A DNA stretch of 64,000 nucleotides from Muraenolepis orangiensis (lineage: Eukaryota; Chordata; Actinopteri; Gadiformes; Muraenolepididae): the NCBI GenBank assembly GCA_027704905.1, contig CM051013.1:13749910-13813909 (forward strand), given 5' to 3'. Under the pieces are notes generated by a model. The model had not been told where the DNA came from. It ran no database searches and saw only the letters and a list, made by a program, of their open reading frames with translations. Shown piece by piece: positions 47,831-59,581 of this stretch. How positions within the stretch are numbered: position 1 is the stretch's first letter; each line of letters starts with the position of its first letter. The translations under genes were made by a program, and so were the position numbers.

Positions 47831-48384
47831 GATCATGGTAAGGCTTCAAATGTGACCCCATTATCCAACCTCACACCTTCAGTAACGTTTTTATATTGAT
47901 AGTAAAGTTGGACTTTTGCATTAGTAATCAGAAGCACTGGTGTTCACACTACAAATTGTGTGGAAAAAATATGAAATTGAACATAATGTTTCATTTGGAC
48001 TTGATGGTGCTTTAACTGTTTGTTGTGCGGATGTGGCATTAAATATAACATGAAACATGAAAATGACAAAAAGGTTGTGTACGTGGAACTCTGTGTAAAT
48101 TGACAGCCTACAAGAGTCGATAGGAATTTATTCATTTGAACTCCCTGTAAGGAAGCTGGAGATCTTAAATATGATGGGATCAGGTGACGGTAATAAGACA
48201 CAGTAAATACATGGTCTAGATGGACTTCAATTTAAGACCTCGGTCTAGACCAGCCCAAAATCACAGAGACTTGGTCTTGACTCGGACTCACCCTTTAAGG
48301 TCTTGACTCGATGCAGATGGTCCCGTCCCCATCACTGCAATGGTCGTCCAAGGGCAAATGTTATCACTTTGACAAGAAGAGAAA

Positions 48385-48499
48385 GGCCCACCTTTCGGCG
48401 GAGCAACAAAAATTAGTTGATACTCGTATTGTTCCTCTCCACGGAAATCTTTAGTAAAAGGCGAAAGATTTATGCGCTCTGAAGAGAAACCTGAGTGCT
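48385..48499 (-). ncRNA. U5 snRNA, variant B, copy 6
   Basis: B-type, intact, identical to the other unmutated B copies as read. Confidence 0.93.
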
Positions 48500-49047
48500 G
48501 ACTTTGGTCCGTCTTCAAATGTGACCCGATGATCCAGCCTAACACCTTCAGTAACGTTTTTATATTGATAGTACAGTTGGACTTTTGCATTAGTAATCAG
48601 AGGCACCAGTGTTCCAGCTACAGACTGCGTTGAAAAAGATTGTATTCAACCTAACGTTTTAGTTTAAATGTAATGTAGAAAGGAATCCTTCGGTTTCGCC
48701 AAGCATTGTGGGTAGGCGATCTTGTTTCACGTTCAAGTGTTAAAACATAACATATAAGCCGCTTTACCTGAATACGTTTGGAGACACGAAATCGGCCTTC
48801 ATGCCAACTTGTAATTCATATAAAGAACAGTGTATATACAATTGCAAAACGTTTTGTACATATTGGTCTTGATACTGTTCTCACTACTTGTTTCTAATAA
48901 CATGAACGCCAGGTGCTACTCCAACGGTATAGGACTGATGAGACAGAAGTATATGCCATCATGATTCAGAATATAAGTGACCCACCTCATTATACTGCTG
49001 GACCAATGCGCAGTAGACATTCTTCATTGATTTGACAAGTAAAGAAA

Positions 49048-49162
49048 GCCCCACCTTTCGGCGGAGCGTCAAAAATTAGTTGATACTCATATTGTTCCTC
49101 TCCACGGAAATCTTTAGTAAAAGGCGAAAGATTTATACGATCTGAAGAGAAACCTGAGTGCT
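49048..49162 (-). ncRNA. U5 snRNA, variant A, copy 7
   Basis: A-type with the GGTGGGGC hairpin form. It lies just left of the unit interrupted by the hAT element; the gene and its promoter block are untouched. Confidence 0.93.
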
Positions 49163-49632
49163 GATCATGGTAAGGCTTCAAATGTGACCCCATTATCCAA
49201 CCTCACACCTTCAGTAACGTTTTTATATTGATAGTAAAGTTGGACTTTTGCATTAGTAATCAGAAGCACTGGTGTTCACACTACAAATTGTGTGGAAAAA
49301 ATATGAAATTGAACATAATGTTTCATTTGGACTTGATGGTGCTTTAACTGTTTGTTGTGCGGATGTGGCATTAAATATAACATGAAACATGAAAATGACA
49401 AAAAGGTTGTGTACGTGGAACTCTGTGTAAATTGACAGCCTACAAGAGTCGATAGGAATTTATTCATTTGAACTCCCTGTAAGGAAGCTGGAGATCTTAA
49501 ATATGATGGGATCAGGTGACGGTAATAAGACACAGTAAATACATGGTCTAGATGGACTTCAATTTAAGGCCTCGGTCTAGACCAGCCCAAAATCACAGAG
49601 ACTTGGTCTTGACTCGGACTCACCCTTTAAGG

Positions 49633-51727
49633 CAGGGGTATTCAACTAGATTAGGAAGGGGGCCACAATTGTAAAATGTCTTGAAGGCGAGGGCCACAAG
49701 ACTGTGACAACGAAAATGAACAAATGCCATTGTTATTGTACAACCAACCATGCAATAATAATAATGATTATTGTTATTGTTATTATTATTATTGTAGTAG
49801 TAGTAGTAGTAGTCGGTGCTGCAGACCTGACGTCGAGCGAATATGATTCACAATTTTTATGACAGTCTCCATTGCTTCTTTCAACTCCCCTGACAATTTC
49901 GCACACAGAACTGATTGATGTATGATGCAATGCAGTGTGTTCACTGTGGGATGCTCTGCACATAAGCGAGATTGTTACGCCCCCTGATGGCTCGGAGTGG
50001 GAAGGCGCAACATAAGGCAACAGGTTTGGGTAGGTGAGGGTGTAGTCACACAAAACCAGGAAACGGGTATACAATTAAAGAAAGTATTTATTACCCAACA
50101 GTAACACAGGGAACAACGAGGACTACAGTGGCACCAAAGAAATGAAAAGAACATAACCCCACCCCCCTTTTACAGGTGTCAAGCACCCAAAAGTACAGCG
50201 GGTGGTGCTCACTCTTACCTAGGGTTTCTAACAAAAAGGTAAACCTACGTGGGTGTAGTATGTAGACCCCAGGGTATCTTACCTGTCCTCGAAGCCCCTG
50301 TGTACTCAACAAAATAATTAACAGGTGACAAAAGAACCAAAGTAGGCTGTTAACAACTAAATAATATAACAAAGGTGTAATATTATTAAGGTTGAAAAAA
50401 AGGTCAACAAACAGACAAAACTAGCCAAATACCAACAATCTTAAGTAGAGCTCTGCCACTGCTCACAACGCAACATACCAGCAACTCTACACAACACCAA
50501 CCCTCTCTCCTCACAGGAAACAAACAAGGGACTATATAAAGGGGACTGGCTGATTGGAGATCTGGATCAGGTGTGGATGAATGATTGGATGATTGAACCC
50601 AGGTGTGCACATCTGTGAAGTGGGAGAATGGAAACAGGAGGGGGAGACAAAACAGCAAAACAAACCACTACCACACAACAGAACACAACACAACACATGT
50701 ACAACATACATACATAAAAGTCATACAGAACACTGTACGTAACAGAGATGCAAAGCCCCTTTCTTTCCCAATCATGGACGGGCAGCCATCGGTAACGAGA
50801 AGGTTGATCTTACCTAGATCCAAACCCTTCTCTTCAAAAAAACTCCAAACTGCAGCGAAAATCACTTCACCTGTAGTGCTGGTTATCAGTGGTAAAAGGC
50901 ATAACAACTCCTCTTTAAAAACGTCACCATCGAAGTACCTCACAAACAGCGAGAGCTGTGCCGTATCTGTTGCATCAGTCGATTCATCGACAGCGATGTA
51001 CTCTGTAGATTTGAGATCGGCAATTAATGCTGAAAAACAGTCCTCAAACAGTACCTCTACTCTTCGACTTCCCAATGTGTCAGAGTACACTCCTCCTACA
51101 CAACTTCAGCGTCAGTGAATGTCTTTCTCTTTTTGGCTAAAGCGATCACTCGTAGAGAAGCAGCAGTGGCCTTTTCCTGGGCTGTATAAGCAGTTGTAAG
51201 AATAGTGGTTGATGCAGTGTAAGAAGATTTAAGTATTTCTATTTTACCACGTCTAGCTGTGCTACCAGGCGGGTAAGCAGCATTGAAGTTAGCAGCATGC
51301 TTGGTCTCATAGTGGCGCCTCACATTAGCAACCTTGCAGACTGAAACAGTTATTTGACATATTAAACATAAAGGTCTAGGATTGGCGTGTGATGGTAAAA
51401 TAAATACAAAATCATCATCAGCTCATTTTGGATCAGTAATGAGAGTAACGAGATTGACACGATGTCACGATAATTACACGCTGATCAGTCCAATGCAAGA
51501 TTGCCTTTTAAGAACTATTGAGGGAGAAATAATTTGGACACATTTAATTCGGATAACAAAATCGCGAACATATATTGACATTTATTTAAATGATTTAAAA
51601 AATAAAAAAATAATATTTTTTTTTATTTTTTTTTTACATTTACACAATATGGATTGTGTTCCAGGGGCCACGAGAAAGCTCCCCGCGGGCCGGATTTGGC
51701 CCGCGGGCCGCCAGTTGAATATCCCTG
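49633..51727 (-). mobile_element. hAT transposon inserted in the U5 array
   Basis: Termini CAGGGGTATTCAACT and, inverted, CAGGGATATTCAACT differ at one base. The element is flanked by a perfect 8-bp target duplication CTTTAAGG (49625-49632 and 51728-51735), the hAT hallmark. The minus strand encodes transposase pieces: 51323-51096 (BED/zinc-finger-like N-terminus), 51090-50750 (VDESTDATDTAQLSLFVRYF and VTDGCPSMIGKERGF) and, after the LTR, 49972-49826 (LHCIIHQ, LCAKLSGELKEAMETV). The pieces resemble Charlie/GTF2IRD2-type hAT transposases. Frames are broken and the end is deleted, so it is a non-autonomous relic. Confidence 0.9.
49973..50744 (+). mobile_element. Solo LTR nested in the hAT transposon
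   Basis: It starts TGTTACGCCC, ends GTACGTAACA (TG...CA ends), and is flanked by a perfect 5-bp duplication GAGAT (49968-49972 and 50745-50749). An internal TATATAAAGGGG near 50532 looks like an LTR TATA box on the plus strand. Removing it rejoins the two parts of the hAT transposase, which shows that it inserted later. No internal retroelement genes are present. Superfamily (probably Gypsy-like) is an inference. Confidence 0.85.
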
Positions 51728-51819
51728 CTTTAAGGTCTTGACTCGATGCAGATGGTCTCGTCCCCATCACTGCAATGGTCGTCCAAGGGCAAATGTTATC
51801 ACTTTGACAAGAAGAGAAA

Positions 51820-51934
51820 GGCCCACCTTTCGGCGGAGCAACAAAAATTAGTTGATACTCGTATTGTTCCTCTCCACGGAAATCTTTAGTAAAAGGCGAA
51901 AGATTTATGCGCTCTGAAGAGAAACCTGAGTGCT
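51820..51934 (-). ncRNA. U5 snRNA, variant B, copy 7 (next to hAT insertion)
   Basis: B-type, intact. The hAT element is inserted 85 bp beyond the 3' end of this gene, past the position expected for a snRNA 3' box, so 3'-end formation is probably unaffected. Confidence 0.92.
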
Positions 51935-52482
51935 GACTTTGGTCCGTCTTCAAATGTGACCCGATGATCCAGCCTAACACCTTCAGTAACGTTTTTATAT
52001 TGATAGTACAGTTGGACTTTTGCATTAGTAATCAGAGGCACCAGTGTTCCAGCTACAGACTGCGTTGAAAAAGATTGTATTCAACCTAACGTTTTAGTTT
52101 AAATGTAATGTAGAAAGGAATCCTTCGGTTTCGCCAAGCATTGTGGGTAGGCGATCTTGTTTCACGTTCAAGTGTTAAAACATAACATATAAGCCGCTTT
52201 ACCTGAATACGTTTGGAGACACGAAATCGGCCTTCATGCCAACTTGTAATTCATATAAAGAACAGTGTATATACAATTGCAAAACGTTTTGTACATATTG
52301 GTCTTGATACTGTTCTCACTACTTGTTTCTAATAACATGAACGCCAGGTGCTACTCCAACGGTATAGGACTGATGAGACAGAAGTATATGCCATCATGAT
52401 TCAGAACATAAGTGACCCACCTCATTATACTGCTGGACCAATGCGCAGTAGACATTCTTCATTGATTTGACAAGTAAAGAAA

Positions 52483-52597
52483 GCCCCACCTTTCGGCGGA
52501 GCGTCAAAAATTAGTTGATACTCATATTGTTCCTCTCCACGGAAATCTTTAGTAAAAGGCGAAAGATTTATACGATCTGAAGAGAAACCTGAGTGCT
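52483..52597 (-). ncRNA. U5 snRNA, variant A, copy 8
   Basis: A-type with the GGTGGGGC hairpin form; landmarks intact. Confidence 0.93.
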
Positions 52598-53151
52598 GAT
52601 CATGGTAAGGCTTCAAATGTGACCCCATTATCCAACCTCACACCTTCAGTAACGTTTTTATATTGATAGTAAAGTTGGACTTTTGCATTAGTAATCAGAA
52701 GCACTGGTGTTCACACTACAAATTGTGTGGAAAAAATATGAAATTGAACATAATGTTTCATTTGGACTTGATGGTGCTTTAACTGTTTGTTGTGCGGATG
52801 TGGCATTAAATATAACATGAAACATGAAAATGACAAAAAGGTTGTGTACGTGGAACTCTGTGTAAATTGACAGCCTACAAGAGTCGATAGGAATTTATTC
52901 ATTTGAACTCCCTGTAAGGAAGCTGGAGATCTTAAATATGATGGGATCAGGTGACGGTAATAAGACACAGTAAATACATGGTCTAGATGGACTTCAATTT
53001 AAGACCTCGGTCTAGACCAGCCCAAAATCACAGAGACTTGGTCTTGACTCGGACTCACCCTTTAAGGTCTTGACTCGATGCAGATGGTCTCGTCCCCATC
53101 ACTGCAATGGTCGTCCAAGGGCAAATGTTATCACTTTGACAAGAAGAGAAA

Positions 53152-53266
53152 GGCCCACCTTTCGGCGGAGCAACAAAAATTAGTTGATACTCGTATTGTT
53201 CCTCTCCACGGAAATCTTTAGTAAAAGGCGAAAGATTTATGCGCTCTGAAGAGAAACCTGAGTGCT
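53152..53266 (-). ncRNA. U5 snRNA, variant B, copy 8 (right edge of array)
   Basis: B-type, intact. Its proximal block and the ZNF143-type site near 53466-53481 are both present before the array ends at about 53602. Confidence 0.93.
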
Positions 53267-53570
53267 GACTTTGGTCCGTCTTCAAATGTGACCCGATGAT
53301 CCAGCCTAACACCTTCAGTAACGTTTTTATATTGATAGTACAGTTGGACTTTTGCATTAGTAATCAGAGGCACCAGTGTTCCAGCTACAGACTGCGTTGA
53401 AAAAGATTGTATTCAACCTAACGTTTTAGTTTAAATGTAATGTAGAAAGGAATCCTTCGGTTTCGCCAAGCATTGTGGGTAGGCGATCTTGTTTCACGTT
53501 CAAGTGTTAAAACATAACATATAAGCCGCTTTACCTGAATACGTTTGGAGACACGAAATCGGCCTTCATG

Positions 53571-53637
53571 CCAACTTGTAATTCATATAAAGAACAGTGT
53601 ATAATATACACTGTTCTTTATATGAATTACAAGTTGG
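53571..53637. repeat. Palindrome 1 at the right array boundary
   Basis: 32-bp perfect inverted arms (53571-53602 and 53606-53637) with a 3-nt centre. The left arm is the final array sequence, so the right arm is an inverted copy of the array's own end. Confidence 0.9.
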
Positions 53638-53647
53638 ACAAGTTGGA

Positions 53648-53742
53648 CATCATACGTGGATCGATCTTGTCATTCATTAATTCTGCGTTCCAGACTCTGG
53701 AACGCAGAATTAATGAATGACAAGATCGAACCACGTATGATG
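53648..53742. repeat. Palindrome 2 just outside the array
   Basis: 45-bp arms (53648-53692 and 53698-53742) with one mismatch and a 5-nt loop. The sequence is not part of the array unit. It begins 10 bp after palindrome 1. Confidence 0.9.
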
Positions 53743-54758
53743 ATAACCCTCCCCCCAAAACTCTGATTGGGTATTCACCAGCGCAGTGAGCTCTGCTGAT
53801 TGGTTCACAGAGCCTCTGGCTCGACTAAGGTAGGATCGTCCTCCCTTACTGCTGTACACGCTATCATTTTACAGATGTATCTGTTACATTTACGCAGAAG
53901 AATCCAGCCCAGTACACCTACTCGCAGAGAGTGCGTGAGATGCAGGGTCTTAAATTGCAGTGTACGTGCGTTTGATTAGCTGTCGTCAGATGCTGTCAGC
54001 TGCGGTACATGTCTAGTGTCCCACTAGAACCAGCCACCCCATTTAGTATAACCTAATATTTATATACATATATATTTTTTATTTCTCTGTAAGAATTTCA
54101 TGAGATTGCTCTAACCAAACGACAACAGCGACACAACTGATAATAATACAACATGTAAACATAAAACTAATTTCTTTAAAAAAAATGTACATGCAAAAAA
54201 ATGATAATTTCACAAATATTTTAATTTTGGTACTTTTTGGTGAACTCTAGATGAGCTTTATGAATAAGTACAGACAAGTTTAAAAACAAGTAAACAAATG
54301 TATCTTAATGGTAATAAACAATATTCCTATTCGTATTCTTATAATATTCTTCTTCATGAATATATATAATGTAAAAATAAAATACAAATTCAGCACATAG
54401 CACATTCCAATACATTTAAATGTAGTAATTATGTAATTCAGTTTAAAGCAACGCAGTTTTTCAACATTCTCAAATATGTTTTTTTAACCAACTGGTATTA
54501 AATCTTACCCATGAATATCTCATCTCAATAACAATTATGCATCAGGGGAATAAAACAAGACATTAATATCTATTGAAATGAAAGAGCCGACTTTACTATC
54601 AGCAGACATATTAATCCATTTGAGCTCATGTTTAGCAATAACAAATCTAACCTTTTAAAATGTAAAACCTAAAGACAACAGGTGATAACAGTGGCACAGA
54701 CCACTCAAACGCACCAAATAATTTTTTCACCGCTTCATGATAAAAAACCTAATTTCTC
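53743..54758. other. AT-rich intergenic stretch
   Basis: No gene, RNA or recognisable element was found between the palindromes and the VLIG gene tail. It is AT-rich from about 54.05 kb onward. Confidence 0.5.
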
Positions 54759-54901
54759 TTACTTCTTCCATCTGTTCAAGCTATTCAATGCATCAGTGAG
54801 GGAAATACTCCTCCAGCTGTGGGGGAGTTCGGCTGGAAGCATCCCAAATTCATTGGCTGTTTTTTCATTCAATTTGACCATCACATACCTCCAGTAGTCT
54901 G
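54759..54901 (-). pseudogene. Out-of-frame VLIG C-terminal tail
   Basis: In another frame, just after the stop at 54902, the minus strand reads DYWRYVMVKLNEK ... LPAELPHSWRSIS and ends in TAA at 54761. This resembles the conserved C-terminus of GVIN proteins (DYWKFV ... ADLPDDWKKIS, from memory). The cysteine-rich segment that usually precedes it is not found, so an internal deletion as well as a frameshift is likely. Confidence 0.7.
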
Positions 54902-57900
54902 TCAGCTCAGTTCAATTGCTTGCTTGACTGGAGGCTGACTGAAGGCTAAAGGGTTGATCAACTGCAATGCTTTTTTCTGGCACTGATTTTTATCATGGAA
55001 CCTTTCCAAAAAGTCATCAAAGTAGCATTCCTTCCGCACCTTAAGCATTGCTTGTGTGTCACATTTTTCAATGAAGTTGTTGTGCATCTTCTGGAACTCT
55101 ATAGCGGCAATGCCACAAATGTGTTTTTTGAGATTGATTTCAGTTTCCTCGTTGACCTTGCGGTGTGGCATGAAACGATCAATGATTTTAAGCAGGTCTT
55201 GAATAATTGTGTCAGAGTAGTCCCCTTCCTCTTCAAGCGTCTGGGAAATGAAGAATTTACACTGATTTATGACATTGGAACAAAAACTCTTCAGTTTTTT
55301 CTGCTGATAGTGACGATCAAAATGTTTGACCAGATCACCGGCCTTTTTCTGCAAACCAACAGATTCCAAAACAAAATTCTCCCTTCCACATTGTTGCAAG
55401 GTGTCTCCATCAGTCATGCAGTGAGTGTTATGCCGACTAAATACATTTTCCGTCAACATGGCAGCCACCTCCTGGTAAACATCTTTTTTCACAACTTCTT
55501 CTCTATTTATCTCAAATTCAGATGCAGCGTTCTTCCACATTTTTTCAAATTCCTGTTTAAGGCTCTCATTGGAAAAGGTTTTTGGTGTGGTCCTGCAGTG
55601 ATGTAGAAAATCCAAGACCTTCTTTTCAAGCATGTATGCTTGTGGACTTTTAATGTCATCTCTGTGCATAACATGTCTTTTGGTTGCTTGCTGCAGCCTG
55701 TCTTTCACTTGGTTTGTTCTGACTTGATGTAGTGTCTTGGTCTTAGTGACAAACTCTTCTTTAATGCCCTCAGCAGTACTGGTATGGCAATCTAGGTTTT
55801 CAATGCAATGTTCAAGGCTAACCAAAACTTCCTTTTCTGCCGATGCAAGAACCTTTTTAGCTTCTCTCAGAATTTCAGATTCCCCACAAATCTTGTCAGA
55901 ATCGTGCAACTGCACTTCTGTCTTTTCCATCCAGGAATCAATTTTTTTTTTTGAACATTATCTCCCAACCTTTAAAGGCAGTATGAACACGATTCCAGAC
56001 ACTTGATGATTTCTGATGTTTTAAAGATGTTTTAAAACTCTCTGTCAGTACCAGGAAGTCACGTAAATCACCCCTTTGCTGGCACATTTGAAGATCTTTA
56101 ATCAGTCTTTTTCGTAGGTCATAGACGGCCCCACTGTATCCAACACTGACTGGAGCCATTGGGGGGATCCCATGCCAGAGCCCTGGAATATAACTGCTAC
56201 CTTTGTCTGGATCATAATCCATCACGTCTGTGAACCTGGTAATGTGGTGACTGTTTGCCATTTTGGCAGCTTCCAGAGTCATTTCATCTAGCTGTTCCAA
56301 CAACTTATTCTTTTCTCTAACATTGGCATCTAGAGACATGTTTACAGCATTTTGATGCACAAAATGGCACTTTGGTTTTGCCATCTTTTCTTTTATCCCA
56401 AGGAGATTATAGACCACCATCTGTAGTATGCCTCTTATCTCTGCAAATGCCTCCATGGTCATGTTGATTATGGTGATATCACTGAGTCCAACAACCAATG
56501 TTGCCAGCTTGTGGTCATGCTCTTGACTGTCTTTTTCTTGAGCGAGTTCAGGGGCCTTTAGTCCCTCTGTGTCGATGATCATGACAAAGTCACATTGCAG
56601 CTCCTTTCTTATCTGTTGGTTTACCCTGATTAGTTGCATGAAAGCTCCTCGGGTGCATCTTCCAGTGCTGACAGCAAACTGGACACCAAACAGGGTGTTC
56701 AGCAGTGTGGATTTGCCCGTGCCTTGAACTCCTAACACTGTGACTACCTTGATTTTGCTGTTCATTTTGACTTGACGGTGGAGACAGGTGAGCACGCTCT
56801 TTATCCACTTCAGTGGGACATCGGACGTGTCTCCATTTACGAGTTCAATTGGTAGGCCCTCCAACAGCATCTGAGCATAGAACAGAGGAAGTTGCTCTAT
56901 CTGTTTCTTCTGAGGACTGTTTTCAAGGGAACAGTATTCCGACCATTCGTACAACTGCCCCAATTCACGGAACAGGTGTTCCAGCCCCAGCGAGCAATCT
57001 GACATTTTTTTATCTAAATCTGAGATCAGGTCTTTCCTCTCTGGTGTGCTCTGGCAAAGCTCTTTGTACTCCTCTTTTAATCCAGACAAGTTCTGCCGTG
57101 ACAGCCTATCAAGGTTTATCTTCATCCACTGCAGAAAAGTGGGGCAGTCTATGCGTGGGTCTAATATTGCATGGATGAAGCTTCCCATAACGTGTGCCAT
57201 TTTGAATCCTTGTAGTCGTTCTTTCACTATTTCTTCCTTTGCTTGCAGTTTTATTTCCAGAGAATCTTTTTCCAAGAGGCACAGTTGCTTCCTGATTCCT
57301 TGCAATGGCAAATGTTCATTTTTGAATTCTGATGTGTCTGTGATTTTGCTGGTAATTTCATTTGCCATCCTCTGGGCTGTTTGACACTTGCTACTTTTCT
57401 CATCTACGAGAATCCCATTGCGTTCTGCAGCCTCTGCCATGTTCTGTATTGTCACAATATTTGGTTTGCTATTCAATATACAAGTCACTGCTGACTGCAT
57501 ATGTTTTACAAAGTCTGCATCGTGTTGCTTTTTCTTGAAAATGACTTTAAATGGCCTGCTGCCTGGTTTTCGTCGAATTGAATTTCTGAATGCTTGTCTG
57601 TCTCCATTTGAAACAAGAATAATCTGTGCTTTGGCGTTTTTGTCTTTAAGGAAATTTTGGCTACTGTCACAATCGTCACTGAAAATGAAGACTGCAGCCG
57701 ACACATCACAGAGAAAGGAGAATTGTTTTTTAAAGGACCTAATGTCTCCTCTAAGGTTGGCCATGGCCACAGGCTTATCAAACAGGTCTATGTTCTTGTT
57801 CCCACACGGTAGGCACCAGGAAATTTCCACAAGACCATCCGATATCTTTCTCGGGGCGTCATCACAGTCCATGTCACGATGGACAAACGTGTTGTTGTGC

Positions 57901-58453
57901 ATCCTGTTCAAAATCTGATACTTGTTTAGGCTATCTTTTCCCAGGCTTACCAGGGAAACCAGTGGGATCTCAGAAACCACAATACTCTCCTCAACCAACT
58001 GTGTGGTTGGTGTAAAAGGTATGAACTTCTTGACTACTTCTCGCATTGTCCATAGCATCAACGTAACTTGTTTAGTCTCACAGTTGGGCAACAGGAGAGG
58101 AACAGCAAACTGACACAAGGCCATTTTTCTGACCATTTCCTGTCTCAGGGAGTCGTCAGAGCAGAGAAGCAGTGCAGTGATCAGATCCAGTGGGTTGATG
58201 CTGTTGTTATTGCTGCATTCAGATTCCTTTGTTTCACATTCGGCCAAGTCATATGTCTCTTCATACGGAGTCACACAACGGACACTCCTTGCATCTACAT
58301 TTGCCAGCAAGAGTTTTTTTAGGAAGATCCATGGAAGTGACTGCATTGTGTTGAGATGCTCCTCTGATGTATAACTATGGTTGATCTCCAGGACATCACT
58401 TAACTTCAACTTGCCTTCATAGTATGCACTCAGCCCAATGCTGACTAACAAAC
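54902..58453 (-). CDS. VLIG-type (GVIN/URGCP family) giant GTPase exon, frameshifted
   Basis: Very large interferon-inducible-type GTPases are dynamin-like cytosolic proteins of largely unknown role, expanded in fishes and normally encoded in one giant exon. This exon follows acceptor CTTTTAG at 58454. The N-terminal part (GLSAYYEGKLKLSDVLEI, then LPWIFLKKLL) is typical of GVIN/URGCP proteins. The G domain has P-loop GVQGTGKS (about 56734-56711) and switch motif DTEG (56574-56563), and LWHGIPPMAPVSVGYS follows. The first frame ends at 55938 within an A11 run. The second frame (55930-54902) continues with coiled-coil-rich GVIN-like sequence to QAIELS and a stop. One base in the A11 run separates the frames. 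Total length is shorter than typical GVIN1 proteins (usually more than 1800 aa). The A11 shift may be a sequence error, but the second break suggests real decay. Confidence 0.85.
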
Positions 58454-58956
58454 CTAAAAGACAGGAACCTGTGAATTGACAAAAGGGAGATGCCATTATA
58501 TTTTACTCTCAAACCCCATCAGTTCCCCTTTGATGAGATTGATGTGCGATGGATCAATTAACAGTTCTTGATTTATTGGAGTTGTTTTGTTGCTTTGTGT
58601 TTTATGCAATCATGGCAAAAAATTGCATACAAAACAAGACTGTGAGTAAGTAACAAAAAGCACAGCTTGTCCAGATACTTTTTTGTTAAAGATCCATGTT
58701 CCAGCATCTTAATATGTTTAGGTCTCTCCTTAGATCTAACATGAAATAGGTACATCTACTCAGGAAGCATTTGTTTTCGTAGCCTAACAATTATTTTCTC
58801 TTTCCCCATGATTAATATAGGATGCAATTCCTGTATCTTCCACTGTATCCTTTTGTATCCAGATGACATAACAATGTAAAATAAGACAACCATGATTGTT
58901 CGACTCTTAGGGTACAGTCCTAACCCCTGCATTATTTATTGCAATCTTTTATCTAA

Positions 58957-59117
58957 CATTTTTTTTACATTAGAGTCATTAAGCAGACTTTTGTCCAAAG
59001 CGACTTACAATAAGGTCATTCAACAAAAGGTAGGCAAGAGAACTACGAGTCCCCAGAAGTCATAACTGCATTTCCCTCTTACCAAGCCACCAAGAGCAGA
59101 ACTAGTGCTCAGGTAAG
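58957..59117 (+). mobile_element. SINE-like dispersed repeat, copy 1
   Basis: Shares CAAAGCGACTTACAATAAG, then CATTTCCCTCTTACCAAGCC and ACCAAGAG, with the copy at 60030. It lies in the intron between the VLIG exon and FN3 exon 2. Confidence 0.7.
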
Positions 59118-59220
59118 TACAATAAGTTGTCTCCCTAGATTTTTGATCTTCTGAATTATGTGCTTTAAGTGGTTTATGATCATAAAAATAGTTATAGATA
59201 TAATGAAAATCATTTCTTAC

Positions 59221-59490
59221 ATGTGCTAATGGTTACAGACTCAGGTTTACTCTGCTCCCCGCCCGGCATCAGGGTGGACACACTGACAACGTACTCAGTG
59301 TCTGGTTGGAGATCAGAGAGGGTCTTTGAGCAGCTTTTCGTGAGTATGGCCTTTGCCATTCCCCCCGAGACTCCGTAAGAAATGATGAAACTCAGCGGGA
59401 TTTGGTGGATTTTGGGGTCTTTTGTCCATCGCAGTGTAATTGAGGTTGAATTGAGGTTGTCAATTACCAAGTTGGTGGGTGGTGGGATCA
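59221..59490 (-). CDS. Fibronectin type III exon 2 of the VLIG gene
   Basis: This 270-nt exon encodes one FN3 domain: IPPPTNLVIDNLNSTSITLRW at the start, LQPDTEYVVSVST near the end. Acceptor GTTCAG precedes it and donor GTAAGA follows at 59220. Both borders are phase 1. The last base T joins GT of the VLIG exon to make a Cys codon, which supports splicing to the exon at 58453. Confidence 0.85.
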
Positions 59491-59581
59491 CTGAACGAGA
59501 AAAAAATATTTAATCAAACTAACAACAAGGCAATGAAGCATGTCAATTGTTTAAGATATCCAGGTGTTTTTTTTAACATAC

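Larger units (their letters stand above)
40633..53602 (-). repeat. Tandem array of 1332-bp units, each with two U5 snRNA genes
   Basis: Eight units repeat at exactly 1332 bp, judged from matching positions in each copy (for example 41056, 42388, 43720, 45052, 46384, 47716, 49048). The last interval is 3435 bp because of a 2103-bp insertion including its target duplication. Units are nearly identical. Each holds U5-A and U5-B in the same orientation, 669 and 663 bp apart, so the unit looks like an old duplication of a monomer of about 666 bp. The left end begins within the upstream region of a U5-B gene whose body is missing. The right end stops in the upstream region of the last U5-B, at a palindrome. 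Confidence 0.95.

Noticed and set aside
41284..53357. Small ORFs repeated in every array unit (67, 85 and 100 codons on the minus strand)
   Set aside because: Their conservation follows from the near-identity of the repeat units. Two of the three overlap the U5 RNA itself; none has splice signals or a recognisable domain.
40633..53602. CRISPR-like or satellite-only interpretation of the tandem array
   Set aside because: Units are 1332 bp with genes inside. There is no short repeat-spacer pattern, and the host is clearly a eukaryote.
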